Of a stretch of 64,000 nucleotides of DNA, positions 36,301 to 50,205 are shown piece after piece. The notes beneath the pieces were generated by a model. The model saw nothing but the letters and a program-made list of their open reading frames with translations. It did no database searches and was not told the DNA's origin. Every line of letters begins with the position of its first letter. Position 1 is the stretch's first letter. Made by a program: the position numbers and the translations under genes. The stretch is from Pelargonium tetragonum (Eukaryota > Streptophyta > Magnoliopsida > Geraniales > Geraniaceae): assembly GCA_036897445.1 (NCBI GenBank), contig JAYMTL010000013.1, forward strand, positions 124,001 to 188,000, given 5' to 3'.

Positions 36301-39300
36301 TTTGACTTTTAACTCTCCAAAAATGGATAGAACACGCGTTTTAACCTTCTACAGCAATACAAAATTGAGTTTGTCCTAACCTAAGTAGAAACCCCTTTAC
36401 TAGAGTTAATTTAATAACTGGTTAGAAGTGTTATAAGAAGCTAACCGAGGAGTTTTCCTTTTCCGCTTAAAGTCAAAGTTTCCCCCATCAAATATATTAT
36501 AAAAGAAGTCACGGGCATATGGGTCAAGTAGATTTAAAAAAGAATGCACTAAAAATAGAGCCGCCACAAACCCTTACAAAGCTAAGTCCATAATTCCAAT
36601 TCTGCTGATCGAAAAGGAAGTTATTACCGAATCTAGTTACAATAACACATTATAGCTGGGTTATCGATTTAACTCAGGCTTTGATTTAAAAAAAGACTAA
36701 AGTACAAGTCTACTTAAGGATTCACCTTTTTGAATAGTACCTCGACCCTAGACTTTCATAAAAAGATATAGAATCCTAAACTCGAAAAATCTCTAGACTT
36801 GTTATGTTGAAAGTGGATAACCTACCCATGGCAACATATTCGAACCCTTGACATCCATGAAAACTAAAAAGGATTTGACCTCTTTAGTTCAGCATAAGCT
36901 ATTCCTAGCTAGAGACAAAAAAAGGCTTCTATGTGATTTTTTTCTTAATTATAATAATGAGCCCTGCTTTACCTTATAAGTAAGTACCAGGAAGATTTAA
37001 TCCGTGAAAACTAGTTATCAACCCGGAGATTACGTTACAAGAGGCTCGATATTGCCGGATAAGGGCGTACTTGTATATAAAAAAGGGGCTTTTTAGTATC
37101 ACAAAGCCCGCAGTGGATTTCTTAAAAAGTAGCAATTTATTCCAGATTTTTAGTTACCCTTAGTCTGACTTTTTTTATAGCGGCGATTCAACCCTGTTGT
37201 TTACTAATAAAACCCTATCTTTTGCAATATGAAGAGACTCTAAAGGGGCTCCTGTATAAATTTGAATGTGGTCAGGGATCTTATCAGGTAGGCGTTTAGC
37301 AGTTAATTATTGTACGTCATTAGTAGCAGGGACAAAAGTTGTTTAGGGCTTTTCTGTCTGTCATCAAACCGGGACTTTAAACCTTTTCATGACTGAGTAA
37401 TGCGTGAAGCGGTATTAAAAAAAATACAAATGTAAAAGCTCCCTTTACCCTTTTATGAAGGATTTTCGTACAAAAAACCTATCTAGAATATAAAAAAGAG
37501 TTTTTTTATTCTACTCGTTACAACACTTGATACAAAAACCCTTGCGCGAAATCCTACTTTTACTCATAAGATTCCCCCTTGTATTAAAGAGCAGCTCCCT
37601 ACTTAAATTTTAAATAGGTATAACTTCAGTCAAGATTTTGCTAAGCAAGCTGCTTTTCGAACTCATTCAATTTCAATAAGTCTTTAGCCAAGAAAGCCCC
37701 ATCTCGTTTCAGTTCTCTTTTAATCCTGAGCGCAGTAAAACGGGCTTAGAGTTGATTTTCGGATAATTTTTGGCTTATTTTTAAAAGAAATTAACTACTT
37801 TTAAATCCGCTTTATTGGTGGAAGACCCCGCATTATGTATGCCTAGACTTTCTTATTCCTGTTAAGGTAGCAGAGTCCTAACTGGAGTAAAGTTTTAGGC
37901 CCGGGTATAATATAGGTAATTGAAAGGTTAAAACTAAGTACACAAAAATATAGATTCATAGGAGTTTGTTATAAGGTTAGATATCTATCTTGGAAATTCT
38001 CAGGTCTAGATAGTAAGGTTCTGATTCTGTTATAGCAAACTGCTAAGTAAAACACGCAATTTACATCGAATTTGAAACCCTGTAAGTAATTAAAAAGGAA
38101 AGTTATAGCCCCCTAATGAACCGGCAAGGACTTTATCTTTAGTCTAAAGTCTAATAAAACTAAGCTTTAGGAAAGCACTCAAGCTCCCTTTTAGTGTTTG
38201 TAATCCCTCTAATACTAGTAAGAAGCAAAGAAGTGCTACAGCTTTAGTAAAGGAAAGATCCTGCTTTTAAAGTTAAAGTCCTCTAGGGTACTCGGTAATA
38301 AAAAACGCTTGAGTATTTCAGTCGACACCTCATAGAGTATTAATTTGCATTTTCACTGCGCAGAATTTGCAAGCTTAATTTTGGGTTTAAAAGCAGGTCC
38401 TTTTTCATTTTTATTATATAGATCCATAGCCTGCCTCGCTATACTTTTGACTCAAACTCAGGAGTTCTTTTGCGCCCCACTCTCACTACGAATACTGTAA
38501 AGCCAGTAAGCCTAAAATGAAATGGAATTCTTTTGCTTGGTGTAATAAAAAGCCTTCTAAAAAGGGAAAACTAGAACAACTGCATTTAGATATAAAGGAA
38601 CTTTATGCGCGGGTTAGCCTACAAAAACCCGAAATCTTGTTCTTGTTGACGAGGATGTATATAGTGGATCCTTTTAAAAAGCTAAACATTAAAAAGAGCC
38701 CCGTTAAGCAAAATTTCTCGCCCCGCCTATACTAAAATACGGAATTAATTGCTTATGAATAGCTTAGTAAAAGCCTTCGTTAAACAAGAGCTCTTAAGGG
38801 GCATGCATTTCTAAGTTTTAGAAAACTTATATATATATTCTATCCACTCAGGTCTTCCCAGAACAAGGGCTTCGAAGGTTTTTCTAGATTTTATTATGCA
38901 CAAGCTAACGTAGATTTTTCTTTTTAGTGTAAATAGCAAAAAGTTCTTTTTCACAGGATTTCTGACATCCTCTTATTTTTGAAACCTGAAACGAGAACCT
39001 ACTAAGGACTGGTTTAATTATCTATAAAAGTAGGACCTTGGATCCCCGGGGTTCGCCAATTCATTCATAGATCCTGGGTTTACGAGTTTTATATTGTGGT
39101 GACTACTTTTAAGCTTCCCTTATTTATGGAAACTACCTTTAGACTTTCAGAGGACCCTGTTAGGGAGAAATTTAGAGCACTTGTTTGTAATTACAGAAAA
39201 AACGGGGTTAGATACTACCTCTGTTTAAAAGAATTTCCCTGTTTCCTAAGAAATACCTAAAGTGCGCACATTAGAGCATACTCGCAGCCCGGATAAGGCA

Positions 39301-39878
39301 AGTTTTTTTATACCGACAGCATTCTGTGAAGTAGGGTAAAAGCCCCTTTTGAGTATCCTGATATAGTCTGGCACTTGGAAAAAAAACTCTAGATACAAAG
39401 TAGCGGATATTTAGTGGTTTATTAGCAAGTTTTATATGCGCGTACTGAGGTTTCAACAAGTTAGCTATCTATATAGGAATTTCGTGTTTTTAAGGAAGCT
39501 CACTCACGATATAAGGAAAACGCCTGAAACTAGACTCAGGGGTATTTGGTTTTAGGGCTTTAAAGAAGAAAAAAGAAGATTTAGACCCAATAAGGGTTAT
39601 ATTACAATCGAGTCACTCCTTGCAAAAAGTTGGAAAAACTCCAAGCCCTCTTTTCCAACGGACACTGCACTCTTACGACTCTACAAGGTTCACTTTACCT
39701 GAGATAAAACAATAACCAGATAAAATGCTTGACGAACTTATATGAAAGGGTCGCAGGAGTCCCCATAAGTCAAGTCACTAACTTTGTTAACTTACGAAAA
39801 ATGTATCTAAGCCGGATAACATATAGGCGACTCTGCTTTTGGTCCGTAATAAGTGGCTTATTTTGACCTGTCTTCTTA

Positions 39879-39948
39879 AACTAACTGGACTTGAACTTTT
39901 GATATTTATCTAATTTCCCTTTTGCTCTACCAAAAGGATACCTTATGA
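39879..39948 (-). pseudogene. tRNA-like relic
   Basis: Reading the minus strand, a D-arm-like GGTAGAGC is followed about 30 nt later by GTTCAAGTCC, the consensus of a tRNA T-loop, at the spacing a tRNA would have. The anticodon and T stems do not pair well, and the acceptor strands do not match. The resemblance is in consensus blocks only, as expected for a decayed tRNA or a chance match. No anticodon can be assigned. Confidence 0.18.
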
Positions 39949-40717
39949 CTTTAAAACACTACACATTTTTTAACTTATTGAACAAACCTTATACTAACCT
40001 ATTTAAGTTCTTCCTATATACTATGCTTGTACTTGAGAATTACATTACCTTGTTTTCTATAGAACATAAGCCCTCTAATTGTTAATTTAGCGTATACTTC
40101 TATTTCATCTGTAACAAAAAGCATTTAATACTAAAGATTCATACTACGGCTATACTGAAAGTTGGCTCGAGAATGACAAAAAATTCACAAACTAGACTTA
40201 AGAAGTAAGATAAAAGAACTCACTATTTAAGTTAGGATTCCAAGCTACAAGACCCTCTATTTAAAAATGAAACTCCAAGAGCCTGGACTTTGTAGTATTT
40301 AAATATCCTTATCTCAAGTATAATAAAATGGTTTTCCATACCACAAATACTTAACTTTAATACAGGAAAGCACTACGCTTCAAAATCTAAAAACGACCTC
40401 TTCTTGTTTGTTGCTCTTTATCTTCACCATAACTATACCTCTTAACGTACCTAAAAGTCCAAGTCTTTGCATTATTAGGAGCTATACCAGTCTTTATATC
40501 TGTAGCTAGATTCTTCCTCTTTTTTTGGGACTTATCTGTACCCCTCGGCTTACAAAGGGTACTCTTGCAGCCTACATATACATTACTATAGTTATTGAGT
40601 ATATTCTTATCCTGAGTATTTACAGTAGTTATAGTTTTTAAGGGTAATACCTTCGGCCTTATGCTTTTTTAGGGAGGATACTAACCCTGTATTAGTAGTA
40701 TTTTGGTAAGTCCTTTT

Positions 40718-40740
40718 TACCAACGGGAGCTTTAGCGAGG
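40718..40740 (+). repeat. GGAGCNTTAGC-type repeat, copy 1
   Basis: Nineteen of 23 positions match 57661-57683: TACC, then AC, then GGAGCTTTAGCGAGG here. Short GGAGC...AGCGAGG sequences are a common style of intergenic repeat in green algal organelles, which is established knowledge; the assignment here is inference. A shared GTATTAGTAGT lies about 30 nt upstream here and about 90 nt upstream of the other copy. Confidence 0.5.
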
Positions 40741-41964
40741 TAATGTAATTAATATGTAGTTACTTGATTGTACATGCATGCTCTATATCCCCACCAATTA
40801 CTTGCTTCAACAACTTCTTTGTTGACACTTTGGTTTAGCAAGCTCCTTTGACTTACTCGGCCTAGACTTTTTAATTGATTTACTTGTTTTATTGGTTGAC
40901 TTACTTTTTTATTCTTATTCACTTCTTAGGCTTACCTGCTGACTTAATCGACTTGTTTTATATACCCTTCTTTTTTAGAGATTAGAGAGTTATGGAATCT
41001 CTAGTATTGATCGCTGACAAAGGGCTTCTGAGTACCTAACTTTCTACAAAATTCCAGGAAATAACTCCAATCTTTCCCTAGGAAGCTTTTCAAGCCTTGA
41101 ATCGGAACCTTTAAAGTTTATATTAATTCTTTCGTTTCTCCGCCCTAGTGCCAGAGAAAAACCCTCCTATTTGTATTGCCTTGAAGTGCCCTCAATGTAC
41201 TGCAGCAAAGGTTTACTAAAAAAACCCAGTATTGCTTTGAGCCTAAATTCGATAAAAGTCAGAATTATGCCAAGAGAGGGTTACCTTTAGAAAGCCCCTT
41301 TTACTTCGAAAAGTCTAGGAGGACTTTGAATAGCAGCAAACTGCATTTGGAATTCTTAAAGCGTAGAAAAAAGCCTTAGAACTTTTGTATTTGAGCAACA
41401 CTCCTGTAAGAGGCGCCCTTAAAAAAATCAAGGAGATATGACGAAAATCTAGATTATTGCTAGCAATTGTATAATAAAAGTCCTTAAAGGCCTAACCCAG
41501 TATAGAACATTTTAAAGCCATGAAATTGAGCATTCCTAAATTAAGACCCTTAGTAGTCTTGTTTTCCCAAGTTTTAGAAAAAAATCTTCCAAAAAAGCTA
41601 AATATTAGGGACACACTTATGATTTAAAGTGCTAAGCTCTCTTTACAAGGGGTCAGAATTGCTCCTTAAAAATCTTTTGTAATCCGGGGCTTTTTAAGCC
41701 GAATTTAGCGCTCGCTTTAAATTTGAAATATAATTATAGTCGCGACTCTTGCTTTACCAACCTCTTCGCTAGGATCCTGGCAGAGAGTATTAAAACAGGA
41801 TAATTAGAATCTTTGTTCAGTAGGACAAGCAAAAGCGTTTTCTATCTAAACAGCCCAAGTAGCGCCTGTTTCTGATAAAGGTTCAAAAGGCCTATTAAAA
41901 GTTTCTTTTTGAGTTGCCTAAAGAGTTTTAATCCCAGAGGGGTCTGTATACAAAAACGAAGCTG

Positions 41965-42342
41965 TTGAGTTTTTACTATCTGAGTAGCCCCTACCCTAGG
42001 TTCTATACAGAGATTTTAGAGAAATATGCTTTCATAAAAAAGGGCGGAAATGACATAAGGAGCCTCTTATTCAATAAACGGAAGGGGATTCTTAAAAGTC
42101 TTTTAAGTAGCGAAAGGGTCCCCTCTTCGAAGAGTCAAATTACCTCGGCATATCTCAATACGGGCGCTTATAACAACATTAGGAACGCCCTTTTTACCTC
42201 TTTTTTGAAACTTTATATAAGCAACCTGGGTTCCATAACAAATTCTGCTTGCGGGGTTGCGGGACCCCTTAAAGTAACAGCGTTTATAGTATGCTTTTAC
42301 CTTGGGAAATCGGGGGAATCCCCACTATATTCAAAAAAATGA
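41965..42342 (+). CDS. Hypothetical open frame, 125 codons, TTG start, TGA stop
   Basis: This is the longest open frame in the window under the standard code. It would encode a mixed hydrophilic N-terminal part and a hydrophobic, glycine-containing C-terminal part (residues about 75-118, including GVAGPLKVTAFIVCFYLGK). No motif or family is recognised. It spans two GC clusters (near 42119 and 42312), which supply the residues RVPSS and GESP. Purine-first codons are about 58%, only slightly above neutral. Its length matches the random maximum expected for this composition. Upstream in the same frame only TAA/TAG codons occur back to a TGA at 41620-41622. Confidence 0.13.
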   Translation: MSFYYLSSPYPRFYTEILEKYAFIKKGGNDIRSLLFNKRKGILKSLLSSERVPSSKSQITSAYLNTGAYNNIRNALFTSFLKLYISNLGSITNSACGVAGPLKVTAFIVCFYLGKSGESPLYSKK

Positions 42343-42617
42343 TTCTAAAAGGTTAGTCCTTTTCTATTTCTGAGCATTCTTTATTTGAAAAACTACTAGC
42401 ATAGGCTTAACTTTTGTCTGATACTCCCTCTGTAAGAAAATCCTCGAATTACCCTATAATTTAAAACGCTTTAAAATCCTCGTTTTGAAATTCTGACCAA
42501 GCTTGCTCTAATATACTCACATTAACATGAGTTTCGATAGCCACAATCTACTATGCTACTCAAGGTAAGAGCCTTTTAAAAAGCATTCCCTGTCAAAAGG
42601 GGTTTCATTAAATCAAC

Positions 42618-42636
42618 TTAGTTAGATTTAGTTAGA
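42618..42636 (+). repeat. Tandem duplication, 10-bp period
   Basis: TTAGTTAGAT followed by TTAGTTAGA, period 10. Confidence 0.9.
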
Positions 42637-45046
42637 AGAAATTGAATGTCTCTGACTAGTATTGTATTCTAGGCTGCTGAACAAGTAACTAAAACGCTTT
42701 TATTTACCAGAAGTGTGGAAGGTTCAAGTCTGTATAGGTAGGCTACCGACTCTTTTCAAAGCAATGATCTAAAGGTATTGAAGTTTTGTACAATTTTGGG
42801 TCCCTATAAAAAAGGGGTATGGCATTCCCCCATCCGGGAAGTTTTTCTAATAAGACTTTCAAATCTTACGAAGCATTCTTCATTGAGAAAACAATAAAGT
42901 GGAGTACTAAATTTATAGAGGTTTCTTGTCCATTACTTAATCTATCTTTTTTTTAGTTTTAGGGCCTAGTTTTCTTTGTGGGAAAAGGAAGGAGATCCGC
43001 GGAGTTAATGAGATTAAATAAAAAAATCTGAGTCTTATTAGCTGCTTTTTTGATAGAACACGGCAGGTGTAGAGATAATTAATAATAAGGAACTGCAAAT
43101 TCCTAGTTATCTACTGGTAATAGGGTGGGAGTTTATACTACTTCTCATATTTAATTGCACAGATACCTTTAGAACAAGTTAAGGTGTCATTTTCTATTTA
43201 TCCGGGTTGGATAGAAAAGCTTCCATAATTAACACGGAAGTAGGTTATAGGTACTTAAGGGGGCTGGGCGAGACCTTTTGTCTGGTTAACTTTAAAGAAA
43301 GAGGGAATCCCTTGCCGAATTTGAAGACTTACGCTAAGGAAAAGTTATGTCACTTAAATTAGTATATCTTTTAAGAGAAAGATTTTTTTTAGAAAATCCG
43401 TACCGCAAAGGTATTATACTTAGTTATTTAACCTTGGAACTTTTACGAGCGCCTGCTTATGGCAAGCCGTTATCCTTAGGGTAACCCGAGTACACACTTA
43501 TAACTTAATAGGTAGAAAAGATAAAAGAAAATAGAGGTGCCCCGTATACACAAATTTTTTTGCTTTGTTTGATATTTATATACCAAAAGTTCACGTGTCT
43601 TGATACAATAAACGCTTTTTCAAGGCTAACTGGGAATCACAAGCTTCCGGGAATGTATATGAATTACTAATGTTAGAAGCCACCGCGTAATAGAATGGCA
43701 AGTTTTACACTTTTTATAGAACTAAAACAAAGAAGGGACCTTTCTTCTCTTCTGCTTGAGATTCTTTAACTATTAAGAAATTCCTCTCGAATTTTGGCGG
43801 AACTCCTTATATATACTCGTAATTTAGTTGTTCTAATTTTCTAATTAAGTATCTTTTCTTGTAAAATTAGGGTATAGATATAAATTGACTTCAGTTATCA
43901 GTTAGCGGATACTTTTCCAGGTAGTACTAAGTTTTTCCTGGGTTATTGGATAGAGTTCAATTACGAGTTGCGGATCATTGCATTTTTTAGAATTACTTCT
44001 GCTCTTTTCTATCTGAACGATTCTCTCCTTTTTTAAGTCTTACAGGGCTCCTATTCTCCGGGCAGTTTTTTGTTAAACACTTCCCTTAAGTCAAAATTTT
44101 AACCTAACTCTGATATAAATCTGCAGAATTTCTTTTACTCTGATACTAGTCTTTACTAGAAAGGGAACAAGTAAACTCTTTTAATGAACCCGCGCGCTCT
44201 TATCCTCTTATCCCTTGTCTTCTGGAAAGATGAAGAGGATCCCCTTGCATTTTTCAACCCCGTTATGGAAGTCCTAAGTTAGGCTTAAGTTAAGTATAGA
44301 ATCCCTGAAAGCTAGGGATAAACCGGAAGATTTTTGAGTCCTTTCAAAATACAACAAGATTTCATTTGTGTTTTTACAAGAAAGGCATAAGAGAGCAAGC
44401 AATAGAGTTTCCTAGTTTTGCTATAAATTCCCACTCTACTCAAGCAATTAGGAGGGTCTCCTTAGGATTAAAACTCCTTTTATTACAGAGGGGATATTTA
44501 AACTATACTTAGCTAGTTAGCAGACAATTCGATTGCATATGTTCAATGATAATTTTACAGCACTTTTATAATAGGAAGCCCTAAAAAAGGAGAGCTTATG
44601 AAAAAACTAAATCGTAAAAAAGCACTTTGCAAGGGAAATTCATCTAGGCCCTCCCGGAAGTTCTAAGTTAAGTAGAGTGAACTTTTAACTGCTACCTGGT
44701 TAGAGTTTTCCGCATAGTCCTGTGTAGACTTAGGGTAACAGCTGGACATTTCTAAATTCTCATAGGAAAAGAAAATCCCTTTCATTTTTAATTGATGAGA
44801 TGGGCTAAAGATTGAAAACCAAGAAAATTCTTTACTAATGTGGAATTTATCCTAGTCACAGGAGTAATGCCGCTTTAAGTTAAGCCCCCGGTTTCTGCCT
44901 TTATAAAGTTTTCTTAACTGTTACAGCGCATATCTTTGAAATAGGGTTTTTTGGCTTATAATTAGGTGTCTTATAGAAAATTTTGTATAGAGTCTACCCT
45001 TGTAAAATTTACAACGGGATGCTCGGTTCTACGAGGCTCTTTCAAC

Positions 45047-45056
45047 ATCTAAGCGA
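45047..45056 (+). promoter_or_regulatory. ATCTAAGCGA motif, copy 4
   Basis: Preceded by CAAC and followed by GGAGCCTAGG; the downstream ATT seen in copies 3 and 5 is missing. Confidence 0.35.
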
Positions 45057-45493
45057 GGAGCCTAGGTTACCACTTTCTTTACACCATAATTTGACGAGTA
45101 AGACCGACACACCAGGAGCGAGAGAATCCGAGAAAAGTGGAATACTATGATATTAAGGACTCCTCTCGGGAAAGCTATGTCTTTTTGAGTTTGGGGTCCC
45201 TTTATAAAGCTAATCTGATAGCGTTTTTATAATATAGGTTATTGCCTTCAGTATTGGTAAGCGTTGAGAAGAGTTTTCCCAATTCCTTGTTAGGTGGTAA
45301 AGCCCCTTGAGGATTTGAAATCTTCTTCAAGAAGCGGGGTTCCCTTAAAAGGTGTAGACTTACTCAGTAAGAATCTGGTTACCTATTAAGAGAGTAGAGG
45401 GTTTCTTTATAGGCGCATCCATGACGGGGTTTTCGGTCTCCCTTTCTGCTTACTTTTTGAGATATAAAAAGCCACGGGCGGGGTATAAACACG

Positions 45494-45511
45494 TATGATC
45501 TTTAGATCATA
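45494..45511. repeat. Hairpin, 8-bp stem, TT loop
   Basis: TATGATCT, TT, AGATCATA. Lies 76 nt before the palindrome at 45570. Confidence 0.85.
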
Positions 45512-45569
45512 AAAATCGCTTAAATAGAAAAAAGCTTTTATTTAGTATAATTTAGTCATAGGATTCCTT

Positions 45570-45592
45570 TTTTTAATTAAATTAATTAAAAA
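45570..45592. repeat. 23-nt AT palindrome with one-base centre
   Basis: Arms TTTTTAATTAA (45570-45580) and TTAATTAAAAA (45582-45592) around a central A. Same flavour as the palindrome at 47082, about 1.5 kb away. Confidence 0.9.
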
Positions 45593-45654
45593 GTACAATT
45601 CTTCTTACTCTTTAAGTTTCCTTGTTAAATCCAAAAGCAGCCTAAAAGGAAATC

Positions 45655-45671
45655 GCGGGTTCAAGTCTTGT
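45655..45671 (+). pseudogene. Isolated tRNA T-arm-like hairpin
   Basis: Stem GCGGG, loop TTCAAGT and stem CTTGT pair at all five positions if three G-T pairs are allowed. No D-arm or anticodon arm is visible upstream at the right distance. It could be the last trace of a tRNA or a chance hairpin. Confidence 0.12.
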
Positions 45672-45727
45672 CAAAAAAGACACTTGATAGTTTCCCCTAG
45701 GACCCCGTATATAATAGGTATAGAAGA

Positions 45728-45747
45728 GAAGCTCGAAGAAGCTCGAA
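45728..45747 (+). repeat. Exact tandem duplication, 10 bp x 2
   Basis: GAAGCTCGAA occurs twice head to tail. Confidence 0.95.
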
Positions 45748-47081
45748 AAGGGTTTCTGGTTGTCCGTTTGTTTTATCTCGATCTGGAATTCCTTCCTTTA
45801 TAACTGTTCTGTAATATCTGACTAAGTTTAATTACGTAATAAAGTCTTTGTATCTTGCCCTCGAAACCCAAAGGAATCCTTTTTATTGACTAATAAGATT
45901 TTACAAGGAAAGCGGCGCGAGTGTTCTTACGTAGAAACCTAGTATAAGTTTTTTATAACGCACCCCGTCTAAAGGTGTGTATGTGGTACTTTTTCTTTTG
46001 CGGGAAAGCCTTTAATTAATAGATAATAGAAAGTCAGTAGTCTTCCTAGTGTTAGCGGGTATTCCCTAGGGCCCTTTTTGTTTCTTATTCCCAGGTTTGG
46101 CGTAATAAAATAAGGGCATACATAAGGAAGAGAGTTTTCCTGTTGTTAGCTTTTCTAATCTAAAGGAGGCTATAAAGAAAATGTATTGTATTAAATCGAA
46201 CGTAAAAGTATAAGGTAAAAAACCGGCTTACCGGAGACGCTAGCTTACGTTTGTTCACGGAGATGGTCTTACAAAGATTTTTGGTATAGCGGCAATAGTC
46301 TAGATTTGTTGTTAGCCTGAGTTCTATTCTTTTGTGTAAACAGTTCATCAAGCTTTTTATTGTTTTATTGAAAGTGGTGAGTTTCCGGTAAATGAAGTCA
46401 AGCCTAAGTCAAACGAACTAAGTTTCAAGGAGCAAAAGTTTAAAATCACCCTTTTTCCCTCGATATAAAGGCAAAAGAAATTCACTGATGCTGCATTAGA
46501 GGCTTTTCACTGATAAATTGTAATTACCAGGGTTTAACAAGAGGTGTTATAAACTAAGTAGGTTTTTAAAAGAATACTTGTGCTTTTGCGGGAATAAAAT
46601 AAATAAGTAGAGAATCTACCAACAGGCGATACTCATAAAAAGGTGCTTGAATTATTTGCTTTTGTAGAGGGATCCACAGGAACCCAGGGAAGGCCCCGAT
46701 TTTAGCTTTGCTTTGTAATATGTAAGTAAAGGATAAGCCTGCTCTCGTCAGGGTTTTTAAGTCTTGACTTTCTAGGTAAAGCTTAGGTTGTGTATCACTT
46801 ACGGAGGAGTTTCAAGTAGAAATGAGTTATTGGAGCTCCAAGTACAAGTTTTGACTTAAAAGGGATTGGGATTCTAATAGGATATTGTGAAGTTTGTTGC
46901 ACTTTATAGAAGGTAACCAAAAGGTAAATGAATAAAAGGACGGCTTTCAAGCAGGCGAATTAGCTCCTTTTTTTTGAGAACAAGGTAATAAAGCGTACCT
47001 TTAACCTTTTCCTTTTGTTAGTAAAACAGGTATAATACAGCCAAGCGGGGTTTATACGGGCCTAACTTAGGAATTAAACCT

Positions 47082-47105
47082 CTTTTTATTTAATTAAATA
47101 AAAAG
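47082..47105. repeat. Perfect 24-nt AT palindrome
   Basis: Two 12-nt arms meet at TTAATTAA without spacer: CTTTTTATTTAA and its exact reverse complement. About 0.004 such perfect palindromes are expected by chance in 64 kb at equal base use, somewhat more in AT-rich DNA. It could extrude as a cruciform or, in RNA, fold as a hairpin ending in a T-poor stem, so it is not a typical terminator. Confidence 0.95.
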
Positions 47106-50100
47106 GACCCTATTCCTTCATTATAAAACCCTTACAAACAAGTTCCACTTCAAGATTTTTGGATTTACAAATGAAGCTTCAAGGTTAACCCGAGTCTCGG
47201 GAGACCTCCTTATCTTCAATTAATTACTTTAATATCCTTAGGAAGCCCTATTTTTTAGAGTAGTTTTATATAGGACCTGCTTTTATCTTTGAAATTTGAA
47301 TGTAGGGTTAAACTTGTATCTTTTTTGAAGCTTGCAAGAGTACTCTAGTCAGGGAGCAAAGTCCTTGTAAATTTGTAAGAATTTTATTATATCATATTGT
47401 TTTGTTGTCAATAGGGCCTCTTTAATTTGAATTTGGAATTTATTCTCGAAGTTTGATAACTTTTCTTAGAAATAAAGTTCTATGCTGGGAGTAGCTATCA
47501 TGCGGATAGAGCTAACACTCGGGCTTCTAGGGTTTTTGGTCTATAATTATACCCTTAAGCAGCTTTCAAAAGCACCCGAAAAATAGAAAGAGGGTTCCTT
47601 AGGCTTTAGGAGAGTTTAGTACTTATTTTGTTAAGTCTTGGACAAGTGAGATTCCTTTTGGAATAGGTTTTACAGGATTTGGGAAATGAAAGTCGGAGAG
47701 CTCTCTAGTTTGGATTTTCTCGAATTTAGTTCATTAAAAAGGGAAACGCCTCTTTCTCGGGTAATTTAGAGGTTAGTTCCTCTTCTCCTTTAAGGAATTG
47801 CTAGGAATTTCATAGCTAGGACTTCCTAATTCTGGGTTTTAGAAAAATCTTGTGGTTAAGGTATAAACCTAAATCCGTTTTTAACTACTGTTGAGTAAGT
47901 ACAAGAATTCTTAAAGGGGGTCTCATACTCTGTAAACCGGGATCTTGTCCACGTTTTAGCTTTCTTACAAGAAAGATGTGAGAAGTAGTTCTAGAGAGTT
48001 CCAAACTCAAACACTTATTCTTTTCTAGGAAATTGTGCTGTAGTCATTTCAATCCCTATTACTTAATTCATTTGAAAATCCAGTAATAACTTCAAAAAGG
48101 AATTCTAAGTCTTTATTATAAAAAACCAGACAAGCCCCTAATATAAGCTAATACAAAAGCACTAAAATTTTTTCGGGATTTGAGTCGGACTACAACCTCT
48201 AAAAAGGATCAAAACCTCGGAAAGACACCTGCAAAAGCGCGATTTATAATAGAAGTTACACAATCCTTTATCCCTTTTATTCTTAAACGGGGTTTGGTCA
48301 TATTGGAGATTTTCAATACCAAAATAAAAACTCTTTGTGATTCCATATAGGTAAAATCAGACCCTTCTTAAATTTCTCTTAATAGGGGATTCTTTTTCTG
48401 AATCCTGTTTTTTAGGTCTAGCCGAGGAGAACTCTTATAAGGGCCTTAAGGAAGGTTTCTATACAAGCAATTCGTTGAATATCATAGCTAATTTTGAGGT
48501 AAAGAATTGACTCTTTTGGACAAACTTCCATAACTCCTGCCTCAAGCTATCCTTATTAAAGTGAATGGAGTAAAATAGAAGGCTTTTAAGATCTAAACAG
48601 ACAAAAGTACTAAGACTAAATATAGAAATTGCTTTGTTAAATTTGTTAAAAAGGGTCCTTCTACTTTTGGGTATTAAAATTTGTAGCCTTTTGACTCGGA
48701 TCCCCTTGGGCCTTGTTGATTAGAGAAACTTCCTTTTCTTTTTTGCTTAACTTTTCTAACGTAGTATACTCAGTGTAGGATTCTCGGAAATTCAAAGCCT
48801 TTTTAGGGCCCCATTTCTTAGTTTTTAGAGTTTTTGTTATACAGATCCTTATCTCAGCGGGATAACCCTCAATCTAATATCGGACTCTTAAATTAAAGCT
48901 CCTTACCGGATTTAAACCAAAAATCCTGGGCTCTATTTACTTTTCGTACAGCTCTTATGATATAAAATCTTGTATTGCCTTAGATAGAAACAGGGGTACA
49001 AAAAAGTTACAAACAAAAAAAGTTTGCTGAAGTAGTTTCATTTTTGTAATTATATTCCTTAATTGGCCTTATTTTAGACAGCATATAGCTGCCGTTTAAA
49101 TCTTGTTTAAATTATCAAGTAGCAGGACTGGGGCGCGATCCCATAAAAGGAGTCTCAGACTTTCTGTCCCTGTCTATTTAAGGTTTTTGATTTTTCCTTT
49201 ATTGTCCTGCATATTTAGATCAGTATTCATAATGGGTTTCAGGGGTGTAATATTTCTTAGGGGATACTCCGCATTTCTCGGTAACAAGGGTCGGATCCCA
49301 GAGGAGTTCCCCTATTCTTGACATATTTTTAGATAGAACGAATCTCTATATTGTACTCTTATTTCCTTTATAGGACATTTTTTGGTGTGAGATAGGATAT
49401 AAAAAGGATTCGCATTGTATAGTGTATCCGACTTCCCTTAAAGGGTTTTCCAGATTTATGCACGAAATATAGGATTACTGTCCTCTATAGTAAGTATAAC
49501 TTACATATTTTAAGTATTTTAAGAAGGAGTCCTTATTTTCTTACTTAACGGGTTCCAGGATTGATTTGATGGCGCTATTACTGGGCACTCTAAACTACTT
49601 TTTTGGCACGAATCTATACCTTTAACCTCTACAGAAATTGAAAGTGCGGGTACAAGGGGTTCTTATCCAACAAAAGAACTTTATATACGATCTAACTAGT
49701 TAGTATTCTAAAATTGAGTAAACTTATCTGACTAGGAATTTACGAAAAGTCTTTTCAAGAGAGATTAAGATATTAGATGTCCGTAGTGTTTGGAAAGATT
49801 CGTTATATTTTTTAATCTAGAGCTCCTCGGTGTTTTGAGATTTTATAAAAGACTCCTTTTTACTCCGTACAGGACTAAATTGAGGTTCCTGTAAAAACCC
49901 GGTTCTTTAAAAATCGGAGTCACTTAGATGTGTATGTAATATAAGTCTCTTGACAAACTATTTTAATAGGGAATTCTGGCAACAATATAAAATAGATAGT
50001 AGTATAGCATTAAGCAATAATCAAGAATATTAAAAAAAAGGTTCACCTAATACAAGATCTTAAAAAGCCCCGGAGTTTGATACTAAATCTCCTTTACTGT

Positions 50101-50205
50101 GTGATTAACCTGGATTTAATAATTAGATGCACAGCAGTATTGACTACCTATAAAATACTCGTAATGGAAACGGGGACTCCTCTAAAATATTAGAATTCCA
50201 GAGAT

